Of a stretch of 12,414 bases of DNA, positions 12,158 through 12,414 are shown piece by piece (position 1 is the first letter of the stretch; each line of letters starts with the position of its first letter). The stretch comes from DATLZC01 sp037444005 (GTDB lineage Bacteria > Chloroflexota > Dehalococcoidia > DSTF01 > JACRBR01): NCBI GenBank assembly GCA_037444005.1, contig JBBING010000067.1:1-12414 (forward strand), in the 5' to 3' direction. The notes below the pieces were generated by a model that was not told the DNA's origin, searched no databases, and was given only the letters and a program-made list of their open reading frames with translations. Position numbers and translations under genes: made by a program.

Positions 12158-12414
12158 TCAGCCGGCGGAAGAACCCCGGGTCTCCGAGGGGCGAAAGTCC
12201 TCGATGCGCAACTCGAGGCCCCAGTCGCCGTTCCGCCCCGAGGTCGAGAAGCAGAAGACGGCGTCGATCCGGTCTCCGACCGCGGGCGCGCGCTCCGCCT
12301 GCCGGAAGGCGATCGCGGGCCAGACGACCGTTCCCGACCGCAGCCGGAGGCGAAGGTGGGCGCCGTCGGCGCCGACGGCCCTCTGGTCGACCACTTCGAG
12401 GCCGCGCGCCAGGA
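12158..12414 (-). CDS. recJ: Single-stranded-DNA-specific exonuclease RecJ, C-terminal fragment
   Basis: The last 85 or so codons of a minus-strand gene that runs off the right edge of the window. The frame is open to base 12414. Features such as HLRLRLRSG, VVWPAIAFRQAE, VGDRIDAVFCF and NGDWGLELRIEDFRPSE match the C-terminal OB-fold of RecJ (beta-strands of the form HL-x-LRL, AI-x-F, then W-x-G-x-LEL-x-IEDFRP). RecJ degrades single-stranded DNA 5' to 3' in recombination and mismatch or base-excision repair. The DHH catalytic motifs lie outside the window, so the call rests on the C-terminus alone. Confidence 0.8.
   Translation of the reverse strand, partial: LARGLEVVDQRAVGADGAHLRLRLRSGTVVWPAIAFRQAERAPAVGDRIDAVFCFSTSGRNGDWGLELRIEDFRPSETRGSSAG

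Noticed and set aside
1..12414. Mobile elements, CRISPR arrays, tRNA and rRNA genes
   Set aside because: No transposase or integrase sequence, regularly spaced repeats, tRNA arms or rRNA blocks were seen on either strand.

Overview
This is a GC-rich (roughly two thirds or more G+C by eye) bacterial chromosomal segment with tightly packed genes. GTG starts are common, and spacers are short except for one of about 310 bp. There is no phage, IS, CRISPR, tRNA or rRNA signal. The gene content is a Fe-S scaffold of the IscU/NifU type, a MidA methyltransferase, an MMPL/RND exporter, a glycogen-debranching-type glucosidase, an Eis-like acetyltransferase and RecJ. This fits a free-living bacterium, perhaps Chloroflexota, but no gene here settles the taxon. 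The window is assembled sequence with one 100-N scaffold gap (1335-1434).

Layout. 1-131: leader of an SDR oxidoreductase (132-857, +). 871-1934 (-): Eis-like GNAT acetyltransferase interrupted by the gap, convergent with the SDR gene. 1977-2744 (+): alpha/beta hydrolase, divergent from the GNAT gene across 42 bp. Then comes a long minus-strand block. In transcription order it holds the 3' end of recJ (12158-12414), a structured intergenic region (11849-12157), an operon GT4 glycosyltransferase - triple-BON protein - debranching-type glucosidase (11848 down to 7827), an RND exporter with its own likely promoter (7742-5301), and an operon GrdB/PrdB-family selenoprotein - MidA methyltransferase - IscU-like scaffold (5236-2751).

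The most notable item is the gene at 4364-5236 (-). Ordinary gene calling would split it in two at an in-frame TGA (4736-4738). The two halves are in one frame and together make a full-length member of the glycine/sarcosine/betaine/D-proline reductase selenoprotein B family. The TGA lies where cysteine-containing relatives have their redox Cys, forming a U-x-x-C motif. Downstream on the mRNA there is a perfect 7-bp hairpin with a 6-nt loop, 23 nt after the UGA, as expected for a bacterial SECIS element. The host should therefore encode SelA/SelB/SelC/SelD elsewhere.

How the genes may work together. The GT4, BON and glucosidase genes are separated by 13 nt each and probably form one unit for making or remodelling an alpha-glucan or related glycoconjugate. 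The selenoprotein, MidA and scaffold genes are close and co-directional, which suggests a redox or metallocluster-related unit, but this is inference. The SDR, GNAT and hydrolase genes look like stand-alone accessory metabolism.
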